Part shown: positions 17,679-26,898 of the stretch, piece by piece
Position numbering within the stretch: the stretch's first letter is position 1
Layout: every line of letters starts with the position of its first letter
DNA from: Micromonospora peucetia
Lineage (GTDB): Bacteria > Actinomycetota > Actinomycetes > Mycobacteriales > Micromonosporaceae
Assembly: GCF_900091625.1 (NCBI RefSeq)
Contig: NZ_FMIC01000002.1
Span: 2,232,001 to 2,296,000, forward strand
Direction: 5' to 3'
DNA: 64,000 bases
Program-made: the position numbers and the translations under genes
Notes under the pieces: model-generated
Told to the model about the DNA's origin: nothing
What the model saw: only the letters and a program-made list of their open reading frames with translations
Database searches by the model: none

Positions 17679-19109
17679 TCAACTCGACGCGAGCGACGGT
17701 ACGGTGTGGGACAGACCGCTGCCCGGCTCACCGGCGTCCACGAACGGCGCCGCCAGTGCCTCCGGCACCCCCATGTTCCGCGCGAAGATCCGGAGCCGGC
17801 GCCGCCAGGCGGACACATCGGATGGTGGCGCGATCGGCACGGTGCCACGGGCGACCAGCTCGGCGTACTCGTCGCGATCCGCGTTGCCGGTGGCGATCGA
17901 GTGTCGGAGGGCCGCCTCCAGGTCACGCTGTGCGTTGACGACGCACATCGTCCACTTGAGTAGGACGGTCGCGGTGCAACCAGGTGCGACGTCGAGCACC
18001 CCGGCGTTGCGGCGGAGTCGCGACGAGTCGGTGGTGTTGACCGCCACCTTGAGGTGGGCGGACACCACCTCCGCGCCCCGCACCTCCGGATACCACTGAG
18101 TGAGCTGGCGGAGCGCCAGTTGGGCGCGTTCCGTCGCCTCGGGGTGGCCGTTGCGCAGGAAGTGACGGAAGTCGTCGGGCAGCGCGTAGGTCGTGGGGTC
18201 GACGCGACGCACCGCGATGTGGGCCGCCGGCGGGTAGTAGACGAGCGCGGTGTCCCGACTGAAGGGACTCAACATGCCGCCGTACTCGTCCTCGAGCTTC
18301 AGGCACGTGTAGTTCCTCGTGGTGCGGTCGGGCAGGTCCACGAAGAGGATCTGGCGCAACGCCATGTAGATGGGTGGCAACGCGAGCGACGGGTTGAGCC
18401 GACGAGCCATCGCCGGGGTCTCGGTGGCGGCACAGAGAGCGACCTGGTCGCCGACGACCGTCTTCCGCACGCCGTCCTCGACGTACTCCACCTGGTAGGT
18501 GCCGTCGGATCGGCGGCTGACGTCGGTCACGTCGGCACCACCGCGTACCTCGACCCCGCACCGGCGCAGCTCCTGGTCGAGAAGCGCGGTGACGACAACC
18601 GGGTTGATACCCCGTTGCGGAGTGACGAAGGCGGCACCGACGTCGGAGATCCCGTCCGGTGCGGGGATCTCGCGGCAGACCTGGTCCGGCGCACCGAACA
18701 ACGCGTTGGCCGGGTCCTCGGCGCAGCGCTGCGCGTAACGGTCCTGGATGACCCGCATGTTGTCCCGGCACTGGCCGAGGATGTCGGTGCCGCTGTCCTG
18801 CATGGCCCTGGAGGCGATGACCCGGCTGTAGTCCTTGCCACCGAAGACGAGGTCGGGGAAGAAGCGTTCGTTGACCAGACGCCCGTCGAAGCAGTCCCGG
18901 GCGCTCTGCGGATCGAACGGATACTCGGCACCGCTGTGGTTCTCGCTGACGATGTTGCTGGCCCCCGTGCAGATCGGGTGGGCCTCGGGCGAGCGGGCCT
19001 CGGCCCGCTCCAGCAGAAGGACCCGGTATCCCGCGCGTCTGCGCATGATCGCGGCCAGGCAGCCCGCGATACCTCCGCCGATCACGATGTGCAGCTCGGT
19101 TCGCTTCAC
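17679..19109 (-). CDS. FAD-dependent oxidoreductase (DAO-type)
   Basis: The 476-residue flavoprotein has an N-terminal dinucleotide fold HIVIGGGIAGCLAAI (GxGxxG) and a Glu-ended second strand VLLLERAEA. Further in are ENHSGAEYPFD and a C-terminal VLLKWTMCVVNAQRDLEAAL. It resembles FAD-dependent amino-acid/amine oxidoreductases. GTG 19109 is chosen because AGAGGGA precedes it at a suitable distance; the longer reading to 19154 lacks support. It is the first gene of the leftward operon and is divergent from the FAD-linked oxidase. A decayed, inverted copy of its C-terminus lies at 45298-45598. Confidence 0.75.
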   Translation of the reverse strand: MKRTELHIVIGGGIAGCLAAIMRRRAGYRVLLLERAEARSPEAHPICTGASNIVSENHSGAEYPFDPQSARDCFDGRLVNERFFPDLVFGGKDYSRVIASRAMQDSGTDILGQCRDNMRVIQDRYAQRCAEDPANALFGAPDQVCREIPAPDGISDVGAAFVTPQRGINPVVVTALLDQELRRCGVEVRGGADVTDVSRRSDGTYQVEYVEDGVRKTVVGDQVALCAATETPAMARRLNPSLALPPIYMALRQILFVDLPDRTTRNYTCLKLEDEYGGMLSPFSRDTALVYYPPAAHIAVRRVDPTTYALPDDFRHFLRNGHPEATERAQLALRQLTQWYPEVRGAEVVSAHLKVAVNTTDSSRLRRNAGVLDVAPGCTATVLLKWTMCVVNAQRDLEAALRHSIATGNADRDEYAELVARGTVPIAPPSDVSAWRRRLRIFARNMGVPEALAAPFVDAGEPGSGLSHTVPSLASS

Positions 19110-19454
19110 TCTGTAAATCCCTCTGTCATGGGCAACGATCCTCCGCCGCAACACGAGCTGAACCAGGTCTCGGTTTCAACACCGCGCCCGGCCGGACAGT
19201 GCGTAGGAGTCCTGCGGCGGATCTTGGGGTGGGAGAGCGGTGACATGGCAGGCCGGGAACGTCGGCTGGAGGAGGGTGCCCTCGTTGGCGGTAGACGGTA
19301 ACAAACTTCGATCAGCCTCGGAAGGATCTTCCGGTACGGCTGTCGATCGAACGGCCGGGCCTGCTCACACCGCTCTCACCAGCACCGCTGCCGGGTCTGC
19401 GGCGGCAACTTTCGCCGCCTTGAGCGGGTGACATCGATCTGTACCCTCTCTGCC
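19110..19454. promoter_or_regulatory. Divergent promoter region of the peptide cluster
   Basis: About 345 bp separate the two flavoenzyme genes and should hold promoters for both arms of the cluster. I find no operator that I could name. No internal gene is convincing. Confidence 0.4.
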
Positions 19455-20855
19455 ATGGCTGGTTCCCCCCTCGTAAACGACCTGCGGGCCGCGCTCGGCG
19501 ACGACGCCGTACTGACCGACCCCGACCTGCTCCGGTTGCACCGCAAGGACGAGGCCGATCTTTGCGAGGCTGGCACGCCGCTGGTGGTCACCCGTCCACG
19601 TAGCACGGCCGATGTGGTCGAGGTGGTGACGATCGCCGGGCGGTACGGGGTGCCGGTGGTGCCGCAGGGGGCGCGTACGGGGTTGGCGGGCGCGGCGAAC
19701 GCGGTCGACGGTGCGGTGGTGGTCAGCATGGTCGCGATGGACGCGGTGCTGGAGATCGATCCGGTGAGCCGCATCGCGGTGGTGCAGCCGGGTGTGGTGA
19801 ATGCGGCGTTGTCGGCGGAGGTGGCGAAACAGGGGTTGTGGTATCCGCCGGATCCGGGATCGTGGGAGATGTCGACGATTGGTGGGAACGTGTCTACCAA
19901 CGCGGGCGGGATGTGCTGCGTCAAGTACGGCGTGACCACGGAGTACGTGTTGGGTCTGGAGGTGGTGCTCGCCTCGGGTGAGGTGTTGCGTACCGGTCGG
20001 CGTACGGCCAAGGGGGTGGCGGGGTATGACCTCACCCGGCTCTTCGTGGGTTCCGAGGGCACCCTTGGCGTGATCACGGAGGTGACGGTGGCGCTGCGGC
20101 CCGCTCCGGCGGAGTCGCTGACCATGGTGGCGGTCTTCCCCACCACCGCAGCCGCCGGTCGGGCGGTCGCCCGGATCGCTGAAGATGGGCTCACCCCCAG
20201 CCTGCTGGAACTGATCGACCGCACGTACCTGCGGGCGATCGAGGCGTACCGGCCGATGGGCCTGCGTACCGACGTCGAGGCGCTGCTGCTGGCGTCGGCG
20301 GACACCGGGTCCCAGGCCGCCGGGGACCTGGCGCGGCTCGCCGAGCTGTGCGAAGCGGCCGGCGCCGAAGAGATCTACGCGGCCACCGACGCCGTGGAAG
20401 CGGCGGCCCTGTTGCAGGCCCGCCGACTGGGACATGCGGCGATGGAGAAGTTCGCCAGGGAGTCATTCCCCGGTGGCAACGGTGGGATGGTGATCGACGA
20501 CGTGGCGGTGCCCCGGGGAGCGTTGGCGGCGTTGCTCGACGGGGTCGCCCGGATCGCGGTGGAGTGTGACGTGACGATCGGCGTGGTCGGTCATGCCGGG
20601 GACGGCAACATGCACCCGAACATCGTGGTGGACCGGGCCGACCCGGCGAGCCTCGAACGCGGCCGGCGCGCGTTCGACGAAATCATTCGCCTCGGCCTGG
20701 AGCTGGGCGGCACCTGCACCGGCGAGCACGGCGTGGGCCTGCTCAAGCGGGACTGGCTGGCCCGCGAGATCGGCCCGGTGAGCCTACGGGTGCACCAGGC
20801 GATCAAGGCCGCCCTGGACCCGGCTGGCCTGTTCAACCCCGGCAAGGTCTTCTGA
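19455..20855 (+). CDS. FAD-linked oxidase, GlcD/D-lactate dehydrogenase type
   Basis: The 466-residue protein has the vanillyl-alcohol-oxidase fold FAD-binding domain: VVPQGARTGLAGAANAVDG and the PDPGSWEMSTIGGNVSTNAGG segment. The C-terminal oxidase domain ends with HAGDGNMHPNIV, GTCTGEHGVGLLK and LDPAGLFNPGKVF. Homologues oxidise D-2-hydroxy acids (glycolate, D-lactate). It could supply a 2-keto acid to the cluster or be a resident gene. GTG 19428 is an alternative start; neither start has a clear ribosome site. A short piece of a homologous gene survives at 45231. Confidence 0.85.
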   Translation: MAGSPLVNDLRAALGDDAVLTDPDLLRLHRKDEADLCEAGTPLVVTRPRSTADVVEVVTIAGRYGVPVVPQGARTGLAGAANAVDGAVVVSMVAMDAVLEIDPVSRIAVVQPGVVNAALSAEVAKQGLWYPPDPGSWEMSTIGGNVSTNAGGMCCVKYGVTTEYVLGLEVVLASGEVLRTGRRTAKGVAGYDLTRLFVGSEGTLGVITEVTVALRPAPAESLTMVAVFPTTAAAGRAVARIAEDGLTPSLLELIDRTYLRAIEAYRPMGLRTDVEALLLASADTGSQAAGDLARLAELCEAAGAEEIYAATDAVEAAALLQARRLGHAAMEKFARESFPGGNGGMVIDDVAVPRGALAALLDGVARIAVECDVTIGVVGHAGDGNMHPNIVVDRADPASLERGRRAFDEIIRLGLELGGTCTGEHGVGLLKRDWLAREIGPVSLRVHQAIKAALDPAGLFNPGKVF

Positions 20856-20895
20856 TGTCCGCCGCCCTGCCTGCGGAACAGAGGTGGAGGAGAAC

Positions 20896-22137
20896 GTGCC
20901 GACCGTAGCCATCGTCGACGGATACTCCGCAGGCAGCTCGCTGAGCCGAGCGTTGGCCGAGCGAGGTGTGACCTGCGTCCACGTACGCAGCGGCGAGACC
21001 GCCGGCGACTACTACCAGAAGACGTTCCGCCCGGGTGACTACGCGGTCGATCTCGGCTTCGTCGCCGACGAGGACCGCCTCGTCGACCGGCTGCGGGCGC
21101 TCGGCGTCGACCGGGTCGTCGCGGGCACCGAGCCGGGGGTGATCCTCGCCGACACGCTCAACCATCTGCTCGGTACGCCCGGCAACGACATTGCCACGGT
21201 CACCGCACGGCGCGACAAGTCGGAGATGGCGGCGACCGTGGCCGCCGCCGGCCTCGCCGTGCCCGCCGGCCGGTGCTTCGAGTCGGTGGACCAGGCGGTC
21301 GCCTGGTACGCGGCCAGCATGTCCGGCCCGGCCGTCGTCAAGCCCGTGGACAGCGCAGGCACCGACAACGTGCGGTTCTGCGAGAGCCTCGACGAGGTGC
21401 GCCTCGCCTGCGCGACGGTCCTGGCCTCGTCCAACCTGTACGGCGTCCCCAATCGACGCGTGCTGGTCCAGGAGCGGCTCGTCGGTACCGAGTTCTACGT
21501 CAACACGGTCTCGCACGCGGGGACGCACCGGGTCGCCGAGATCTGGCGGTACACGAAACGGCCAGGTCCGGGCGGCGGTCCCATCTACGACTACGAGGAG
21601 CCGGTCGACCGGGGCTCGGCCCTGGCCCGGCAGCTCCGCGAGTTCGTGTTCGCGGTGCTCGACGCGCTCGGTATCCGGTCCTCGGCCGCACACACCGAAC
21701 TCATGCTCACCGATCGGGGACCGGTGTTGATCGAGGCCGGGGCCCGCCTCGGCGGAGCGACCCTGCCCGACGTCGTGGCGAAGTTCTGCGGCGTGTCGCA
21801 GACCTTTCTGCAGGCCCAGCACCTCGTCGATCCGGCGTCGCTCGACCAGTTCGACGACCGTACGCCGGGCTGGGCAGCCGCCGTCCGGAACGTGTCGCTG
21901 ATCAACCCGGCCCCGGTCGCCGCGCAGGCGGGGGACTGGTGCTCCCGGCTGTCGGAGCTGCCGGCGGCCGTGGCGATCGCCGCGAGCTGCTCCCCCGGGG
22001 CCGAACTGCCGCAGACCGTCGACCTGTTCAGCTCGCCCGGCTTCCTCTATCTCGCCGGGGAGGACCCGTCCGAGGTCGAGCGGAGTTATCAGCTGTTGCG
22101 CCGATGGGAACAGCACGGCCTGTACGGGAGCGGCTGA
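20896..22137 (+). CDS. Second classical ATP-grasp peptide ligase
   Basis: The 413-residue enzyme is homologous to the 13245 product. It has a VAIVDGYSAGSSLSRALAE N-terminal domain, the lysine strand PAVVKPVDSAGTDNVRF, RVLVQERLVGTEFYVNTVS, and the metal-binding end ELMLTDRGPVLIEAGARLGG. The C-terminus SSPGFLYLAGEDPSEVERSY matches the TTPGLVFLVHESPE end of its homologue. GGAGGAG lies 5 bases before GTG 20896, which fixes the start. It lies 40 bp after the FAD-linked oxidase, so the two are probably co-transcribed. It would form an amide from an amino acid and an amine acceptor. Confidence 0.85.
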   Translation: MPTVAIVDGYSAGSSLSRALAERGVTCVHVRSGETAGDYYQKTFRPGDYAVDLGFVADEDRLVDRLRALGVDRVVAGTEPGVILADTLNHLLGTPGNDIATVTARRDKSEMAATVAAAGLAVPAGRCFESVDQAVAWYAASMSGPAVVKPVDSAGTDNVRFCESLDEVRLACATVLASSNLYGVPNRRVLVQERLVGTEFYVNTVSHAGTHRVAEIWRYTKRPGPGGGPIYDYEEPVDRGSALARQLREFVFAVLDALGIRSSAAHTELMLTDRGPVLIEAGARLGGATLPDVVAKFCGVSQTFLQAQHLVDPASLDQFDDRTPGWAAAVRNVSLINPAPVAAQAGDWCSRLSELPAAVAIAASCSPGAELPQTVDLFSSPGFLYLAGEDPSEVERSYQLLRRWEQHGLYGSG

Positions 22138-22309
22138 CCTGTCGCGGCAGATCGACACGGGCCCGGTGCCGTCGGTCGACACAGCCTCCGGCCGGTCCGG
22201 GGGATCCGTGGTGGCCGGGACGGGACGACTGGCGCTTCCGGTTCGATCGCGGGCGCCGACGGGGTAAGAAGGGTCGGAGGAACAACCGCTCACCGGAAGG
22301 ACCGCCCCG

Positions 22310-22843
22310 ATGACCCTGGAACGACCGATCGCCCCGGACCCGTACGAGCTGCTGCCGACCGTTGCGTCGTTCACGCTGACCAGTGACGACGTGCAGAACG
22401 GCGAGCCGATGGACGCCGCGTACGCCCACGGCAGCGTCGGGGGCGACAACGTCTCGCCGCAGCTCGCCTGGTCCGGCTTCCCGGCCGAGACCAAGGGCTT
22501 CGTGGTGACGTGCTTCGACCCGGACGCGCCGACGGGCAGCGGGTTCTGGCACTGGGTCCTGGTCAACCTGCCGGCCGACGTGACGCGGCTGCCGCGCGAC
22601 GTGGCCGGGGAGGACCTCGGCGGCGCCTTCACGGTCCGCAACGACTACGGCGAGCAGGGTTACGGCGGGGCCGCGCCGCCGGCCGGCGACCGCCCGCACC
22701 GCTACGTATTCGCGGTGCACGCCCTGGACGTGGCGGCCCTGGACGTCACCCCCGACGCCACCCCCGCCCAGGTTGGCTTCAACCTGGCCTTCCACACCCT
22801 GGCCCGCGCCGTGACCCGCCCCACCTACCAGGTCAAGGACTGA
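22310..22843 (+). CDS. YbhB/YbcL family (PEBP, Raf-kinase-inhibitor-like) protein
   Basis: The 177-residue protein carries the PEBP signatures [41 protein letters not shown] and [24 protein letters not shown], with the conserved Asp-Pro-Asp and His residues of the anion-binding pocket. Bacterial members are small soluble proteins of poorly known role. GGAAGG precedes ATG 22310. It is monocistronic and marks the return to ordinary chromosomal genes after the cluster. Confidence 0.9.
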   Translation: MTLERPIAPDPYELLPTVASFTLTSDDVQNGEPMDAAYAHGSVGGDNVSPQLAWSGFPAETKGFVVTCFDPDAPTGSGFWHWVLVNLPADVTRLPRDVAGEDLGGAFTVRNDYGEQGYGGAAPPAGDRPHRYVFAVHALDVAALDVTPDATPAQVGFNLAFHTLARAVTRPTYQVKD

Positions 22844-22909
22844 CCGCTCCGGCCTCCCCGCACCGGCCCTCCCACCCCTCCCCGCACCACCCCTCCCCCG
22901 CACCACCCT

Positions 22910-22984
22910 CCGCGATCTTGCACTTGCCGCCCCGACGAAAGCCGCGAAAGCCGCAGAACGAGGGCCAAAAGTGCAAGATCGCGG
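22910..22984. terminator. Long intergenic hairpin (16-bp arms), REP-like
   Basis: CCGCGATCTTGCACTT (22910-22925) is exactly complementary to 22969-22984, with a 43-nt loop region. It sits between the convergent PEBP and methyltransferase genes and could end transcription from both sides. The core resembles the hairpin at 30809-30858 (AGATCTTGGTA), so it may be a dispersed repeat family. Confidence 0.6.
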
Positions 22985-23046
22985 GGTACGGGGTGCGGGG
23001 TGCGGGGGCCGTGGGGAGGGGGAAGGGGGTGGGGATGGGGGTGGGG

Positions 23047-23757
23047 TCAGGAGGGGACTCGGGCTACGGCGAAGACGGACTGGCCGAAGGGGGGGAGGAT
23101 GCGCTGTTCCGCTGCCTTGGTGGCGGGGAGCACGAGGGTGTCGTAGACCTTGACCATGGGGCCCTCCTTCGGCATCAGCCGGAAGACCTTGGTCGCCATG
23201 AAATAGCCGATCAGGCCGAGCGCGTTCGCGTAGTGGATCTTCTCCACCGTGAGGCCGGCGTCGGTCATCGCGGCGCCCAGGGTCTTCTTCGTGTAGCGGC
23301 GTACGTGGCCGGTGGCGATGTCCGCCGGGCCCATCGCGAACTGGAACGCCGGCACGATGATGATGATGTTGCCGCCGGGCCGGACCAGCTCGCGCATGCT
23401 CTGTAGCGCGCCCACGTGGTCCTCGATGTGCTCGAGCACGTTGTACGACACGGCGGCGCTGTAGTCGCCCCGCTCCGAGTGCGGCAGCAGCATCTGCCGG
23501 ACCTCGATGCGGGGCTGGTCGGCCAGCCGTTCCTTCAGCAGGACGAGGCGGTCGGGGTCGGCCTCGGTGGCGGTGAACCGGGGCAGCCGCTCCGCCCATT
23601 CCAGTGCGTAGTCGCCGAGCCCGCTGCCGATCTCGATCGGGTTGTCACCGAGGTACGGCAGGGCCAGTTCGACGAACCAGCGACGGTGGTTGACCGCCGT
23701 CGCGAGGCCCTCCAGGACCTCGGACTGCACGCGCTGATCCCCAGTGATTTCTGCCAT
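23047..23757 (-). CDS. SAM-dependent methyltransferase, class I
   Basis: The 236-residue protein has motif I NPIEIGSGLGDYALEWA, the acidic end of strand 2 (ATEADPD) and motif IV region AAVSYNVLEHIEDHVGAL. A post-motif stretch RPGGNIIIIVPAFQFAMGPAD follows. It resembles methyltransferases encoded beside glycosyltransferase-like membrane proteins. ATG 23757 (Met6 of the longer frame) is preferred. It is divergent from the membrane protein at 23972. The substrate is unknown. Confidence 0.8.
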   Translation of the reverse strand: MAEITGDQRVQSEVLEGLATAVNHRRWFVELALPYLGDNPIEIGSGLGDYALEWAERLPRFTATEADPDRLVLLKERLADQPRIEVRQMLLPHSERGDYSAAVSYNVLEHIEDHVGALQSMRELVRPGGNIIIIVPAFQFAMGPADIATGHVRRYTKKTLGAAMTDAGLTVEKIHYANALGLIGYFMATKVFRLMPKEGPMVKVYDTLVLPATKAAEQRILPPFGQSVFAVARVPS

Positions 23758-23971
23758 GCGTCGATTCCTCACGATATGAAACTCGACCTGCGCCTGGACC
23801 GACAGAGTGAATCATCCGCGCTGGGGGCAGAAGAATCGGGGCACCGTGGGTGGCCGAAATGCGGTCGGGGGTGGGCAACATGATCGGCGGTCGGCGAACC
23901 CGGCACATGGTACGCCAGTACCCCGAAACATGTCACGGCGGCGCCTTAGCCTGACTACTCTACGAATCGTC

Positions 23972-25792
23972 ATGACTACTGCTGAATCGGGCCTTCCCGG
24001 CGGTGAGCCCGGGCCCGGGGCGTCGGCGGACGGGCCCGACCGGGGCGTACGGCCCTGGAAGGGGTGGTGGACGGACGTCGCCGCGGTGGCGAGTTTCGCC
24101 GTGCTGGGTTTCTGGGTGACCGCGCGGCTCTGGCTGCGCCCGTCGCACGGCATCCGGGACAACCGTACGGACCAGTCGCAGTTCGAGTGGATGATGGCGC
24201 ACGGCGCGCGTGTGCTGACCGATTTTGTTGATCCATTCACCTCGGACCGGATGAACGTGCCGGAGAGCGTCAATCTCATGGCAAATACGTCCGTATTATC
24301 CGTATCTCTGCCAATGACGCCCGTCACCCTCCTTCTCGGCACCCGCGCGTCGTTTCTGCTCTTTCTCACCCTGGGCATGATCGCCACGGCGACGGCCTGG
24401 TACTTCCTGCTGTCCCGGGTGGTCGTCGGCGCTCGTGGGCCGGCCTGGCTCGGCGCCGCGTTCTGCGCGTACGCCCCGGCGATGGTCTCGCACGCCAACG
24501 CGCATCCCAACATCGTCTCGCAGTACGTGGTGCCTCTGATCATCTGGCGCACCCTGCGGCTGGCCGAGCCTGGGCGCTGGCTGCGCAACGGGCTGCTGCT
24601 CGCCCTGGTCGTCGTCTGGCAGGCCTTCCTCAACCTCGAGGTGCTGCTGATGACCGCCATCGGGCTGGGCGTGGTGGTCGGGGCGCTCGCGCTGGGCCGC
24701 CCCGAGCTGCGCCGGCGGGTCCGGCCGTTCCTCGCCGGCCTGGCGGTGGCCGCCGCGGTGACACTGGTGCTGCTCGCCTACCCGCTCTACGTCCAGTTCT
24801 TCGGGCCGGGGGCCTACAACGGGCTGTCCAGGCTGATCCGGGGCTACTCGACCGACCTCGCGTCGTTCGTGGCGTACTCGCGGGAGTCCCTGGCCGGCGA
24901 CGCCCGCAGCGCACAGGGGCTGGCGAAGAACCCCACCGAGGAGAACGCCTTCTTCGGCTGGCCGCTGGTGGTGCTCGTCGTCGCCCTGGTCTGGTGGCTG
25001 CGCCGGCACGTCGTGGTACGCGGCCTGGCCGTCCTCGCCCTGCTCTTCGGTCTGCTCTCTCTCGGGCGGGAGGTGCAGCTCAACGGCAGGGGTACCGGGA
25101 TACCGGGCCCGTGGGCGGCGCTGGAGAACCTGCCTCTGCTGCACTCGGTGGTGCCGACCCGTTGGGCGCTGGCGATCACCCCGATCGTCGGGGTGCTGCT
25201 CGCGTACGGCGCGGAGCACGTGCGCGCCCTGGCCGCCCGGCACCCCCGGGCACGCCCGCAGATCCACTTCGCCACCGCCACGGTGCTGGCCATGGCCCTG
25301 CTGCCGATCCTGCCGACCCCGCTGCCCACCACCCGGCTGGACCCTGTGCCCGGCTTCGTCACCTCGGGCGCCTGGCGGCCTTACACGGAGGGCGGGCGGA
25401 GCATCGTGACCCTGCCACTGCCCGACACCCACTACGCCGATCCGCTGCGCTGGTCGGCGCGGACCGGGCTGGACATGCCCATCGCCCGCGGCTACTTCCT
25501 CGGGCCGGACACCCGCCCCGGCGGGGACCGGGTCGCACTGTTCTCCGCGCCGCCCCGCCCGACCAGCGAGTTCTTCGCCGAAATCCGGCGGACCGGGGCG
25601 GTGCCGCCGATCACCCCGCAGGCGCGCGTCGACGCGGTCGGGGACCTGCGGTACTGGCGGGCGGGCGCGGTCGTGCTCGGGCCGCACCGGCAGGCCGACG
25701 CGCTGCGCCGGGGCATGACCGAGCTGACCGGCATCCGCCCCACGTACACCGGAGGGGTCTGGCTCTGGGACGTCCGCCCGCTCACCGACTGA
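23972..25792 (+). CDS. Polytopic membrane protein, GT-C-like glycosyltransferase candidate
   Basis: The 606-residue protein has about 10-12 membrane helices and a C-terminal extracytoplasmic domain of some 180 residues. The first loop after helix 1 carries NRTDQSQFEWMMAHG, with acidic residues where GT-C enzymes keep their catalytic Asp. HSVVPTRWALAITPIVGVLLAYG and the PLPDTHYADPLRWSA segment are typical of this actinobacterial group. Members are thought to act on lipid-linked sugars. It is head-to-head with a methyltransferase, a pairing that suggests glycan or lipid modification. Confidence 0.6.
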   Translation: MTTAESGLPGGEPGPGASADGPDRGVRPWKGWWTDVAAVASFAVLGFWVTARLWLRPSHGIRDNRTDQSQFEWMMAHGARVLTDFVDPFTSDRMNVPESVNLMANTSVLSVSLPMTPVTLLLGTRASFLLFLTLGMIATATAWYFLLSRVVVGARGPAWLGAAFCAYAPAMVSHANAHPNIVSQYVVPLIIWRTLRLAEPGRWLRNGLLLALVVVWQAFLNLEVLLMTAIGLGVVVGALALGRPELRRRVRPFLAGLAVAAAVTLVLLAYPLYVQFFGPGAYNGLSRLIRGYSTDLASFVAYSRESLAGDARSAQGLAKNPTEENAFFGWPLVVLVVALVWWLRRHVVVRGLAVLALLFGLLSLGREVQLNGRGTGIPGPWAALENLPLLHSVVPTRWALAITPIVGVLLAYGAEHVRALAARHPRARPQIHFATATVLAMALLPILPTPLPTTRLDPVPGFVTSGAWRPYTEGGRSIVTLPLPDTHYADPLRWSARTGLDMPIARGYFLGPDTRPGGDRVALFSAPPRPTSEFFAEIRRTGAVPPITPQARVDAVGDLRYWRAGAVVLGPHRQADALRRGMTELTGIRPTYTGGVWLWDVRPLTD

Positions 25793-25815
25793 CGCGACCG
25801 GCGCGGCGGCCGGGG

Positions 25816-26598
25816 TCAGGGCTGGCGGACGCAGCAGCCCTGGCAGATCTTGGGCTTGGGGAGGGTGAAGGCGAGGCAGCAGGTGCGCCGCTGCACGGTC
25901 GGCTCGCCGTTCGGGCCCGGAACCAGCTCCACCAGGTCGGCGAGGTCGAGCACGCCGAGCAGCGTCTCGATCGTCTCGACCGAAGAGCCGGGCAGGCCGT
26001 CGGTGGCCCGGAGGATGCCGTGCGCGATGCCGGAGGCCACGGACCCGAGGAGGGTGCGTGTGCCGATCCGGACCTCGGCCTGGATCGCGGCGACCATCGG
26101 GGCCAGGTGGGCGTCGAGCAGCGAGGCGCGGAGCGCCCGGAGCAGCTCCGCCTCGTCCGCGACGACCCGCACGTCGGGCCGCCCGGCGAGCGCCAGCGGG
26201 TCGCTCGGCAGCACCGCGACCGTGGTCGAGCGGCGCAGGCCCATGGTGAGCAGCGGGCGGGGGTCCTCGAAGTGGATCAGGACGTCGGCCGGGTCGAGCA
26301 GCGGCACCCGCCGGGCGGAGGCCCAACCGAGCACCACGGGCAACGCCGTCCAGTAGCTGTACGACTTCCAGGCCAGCGCGGCGCACGCGTGCGGGGTGCC
26401 GCCCAGGCGGGTGCTGGCCGAACGCAGGAGCTCCGGCAGCCGGGTACCGTCGACGAGGGTGGTCGCCGGGCTCCAACCGAACTCGTCGGGCACCAGCAGG
26501 CCGGGTGCGAGGCCGGGCACGTCGTCGGTGCCGAACATCGCGCGCAGCGCGGCGGTGACCGGGGCCAGCGGCGCGGCGGCGATCTCCCGCTTCGGCAT
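25816..26598 (-). CDS. FhuF-like ferric siderophore reductase ([2Fe-2S])
   Basis: The 260-residue protein ends with a cysteine pattern C240-C241-x10-C252-x2-C255, the signature of the FhuF [2Fe-2S] cluster (RRTCCLAFTLPKPKICQGC). Upstream is a FhuF-type all-alpha/beta region with HACAALAWKSYSYWTALPVVL. FhuF proteins reduce ferric siderophores in the cytosol to release iron. An IdeR/DmdR1-like iron box lies about 65 bp upstream of ATG 26598, so iron repression is likely. A GTG four codons upstream is an alternative start. Confidence 0.8.
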   Translation of the reverse strand: MPKREIAAAPLAPVTAALRAMFGTDDVPGLAPGLLVPDEFGWSPATTLVDGTRLPELLRSASTRLGGTPHACAALAWKSYSYWTALPVVLGWASARRVPLLDPADVLIHFEDPRPLLTMGLRRSTTVAVLPSDPLALAGRPDVRVVADEAELLRALRASLLDAHLAPMVAAIQAEVRIGTRTLLGSVASGIAHGILRATDGLPGSSVETIETLLGVLDLADLVELVPGPNGEPTVQRRTCCLAFTLPKPKICQGCCVRQP

Positions 26599-26661
26599 CA
26601 CCGCTGTCACTCGACTCACCCCCGCCCGATGTCGCCGTCGGCGGGCTGCCGCCCGTCGTTG

Positions 26662-26680
26662 AGCTAAGGCTAGCCTAACC
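26662..26680 (-). promoter_or_regulatory. IdeR/DmdR1-type iron box
   Basis: On the minus strand the 19 bases read GGTTAGGCTAGCCTTAGCT, an imperfect dyad close to the actinobacterial iron-box consensus (TTAGGTTAGGCTAACCTAA). It lies upstream of the fhuF-like gene, where the Fe(II)-bound repressor would act. The rest of 26599-26898 holds no gene. Confidence 0.7.
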
Positions 26681-26898
26681 ACAGGTCGCGGAGTAAGGGA
26701 AGCCTCGCCTCGGTCGGATCCGGAGGTGCGGGTCACTCCGGCCAGGTGCTGTGCGGTACCCGGTGGCCGGAGCGCGAAACGGCCGGTCCAGTATCGACAA
26801 TCATCGCTGTCTGTCAAGATTCGTGTCGGCAAGGTGCCAGTTCCGTGTGTGCGTCGCCACAGAACGTGAAACTGATACTCCCGGCCACGAGGAAGCTG

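Noticed and set aside
24296..26476. 726-codon minus-strand frame
   Set aside because: It lies antisense to the membrane protein at 23972 and overlaps the fhuF-like gene out of frame; composition is Arg/Pro/Gly-rich.
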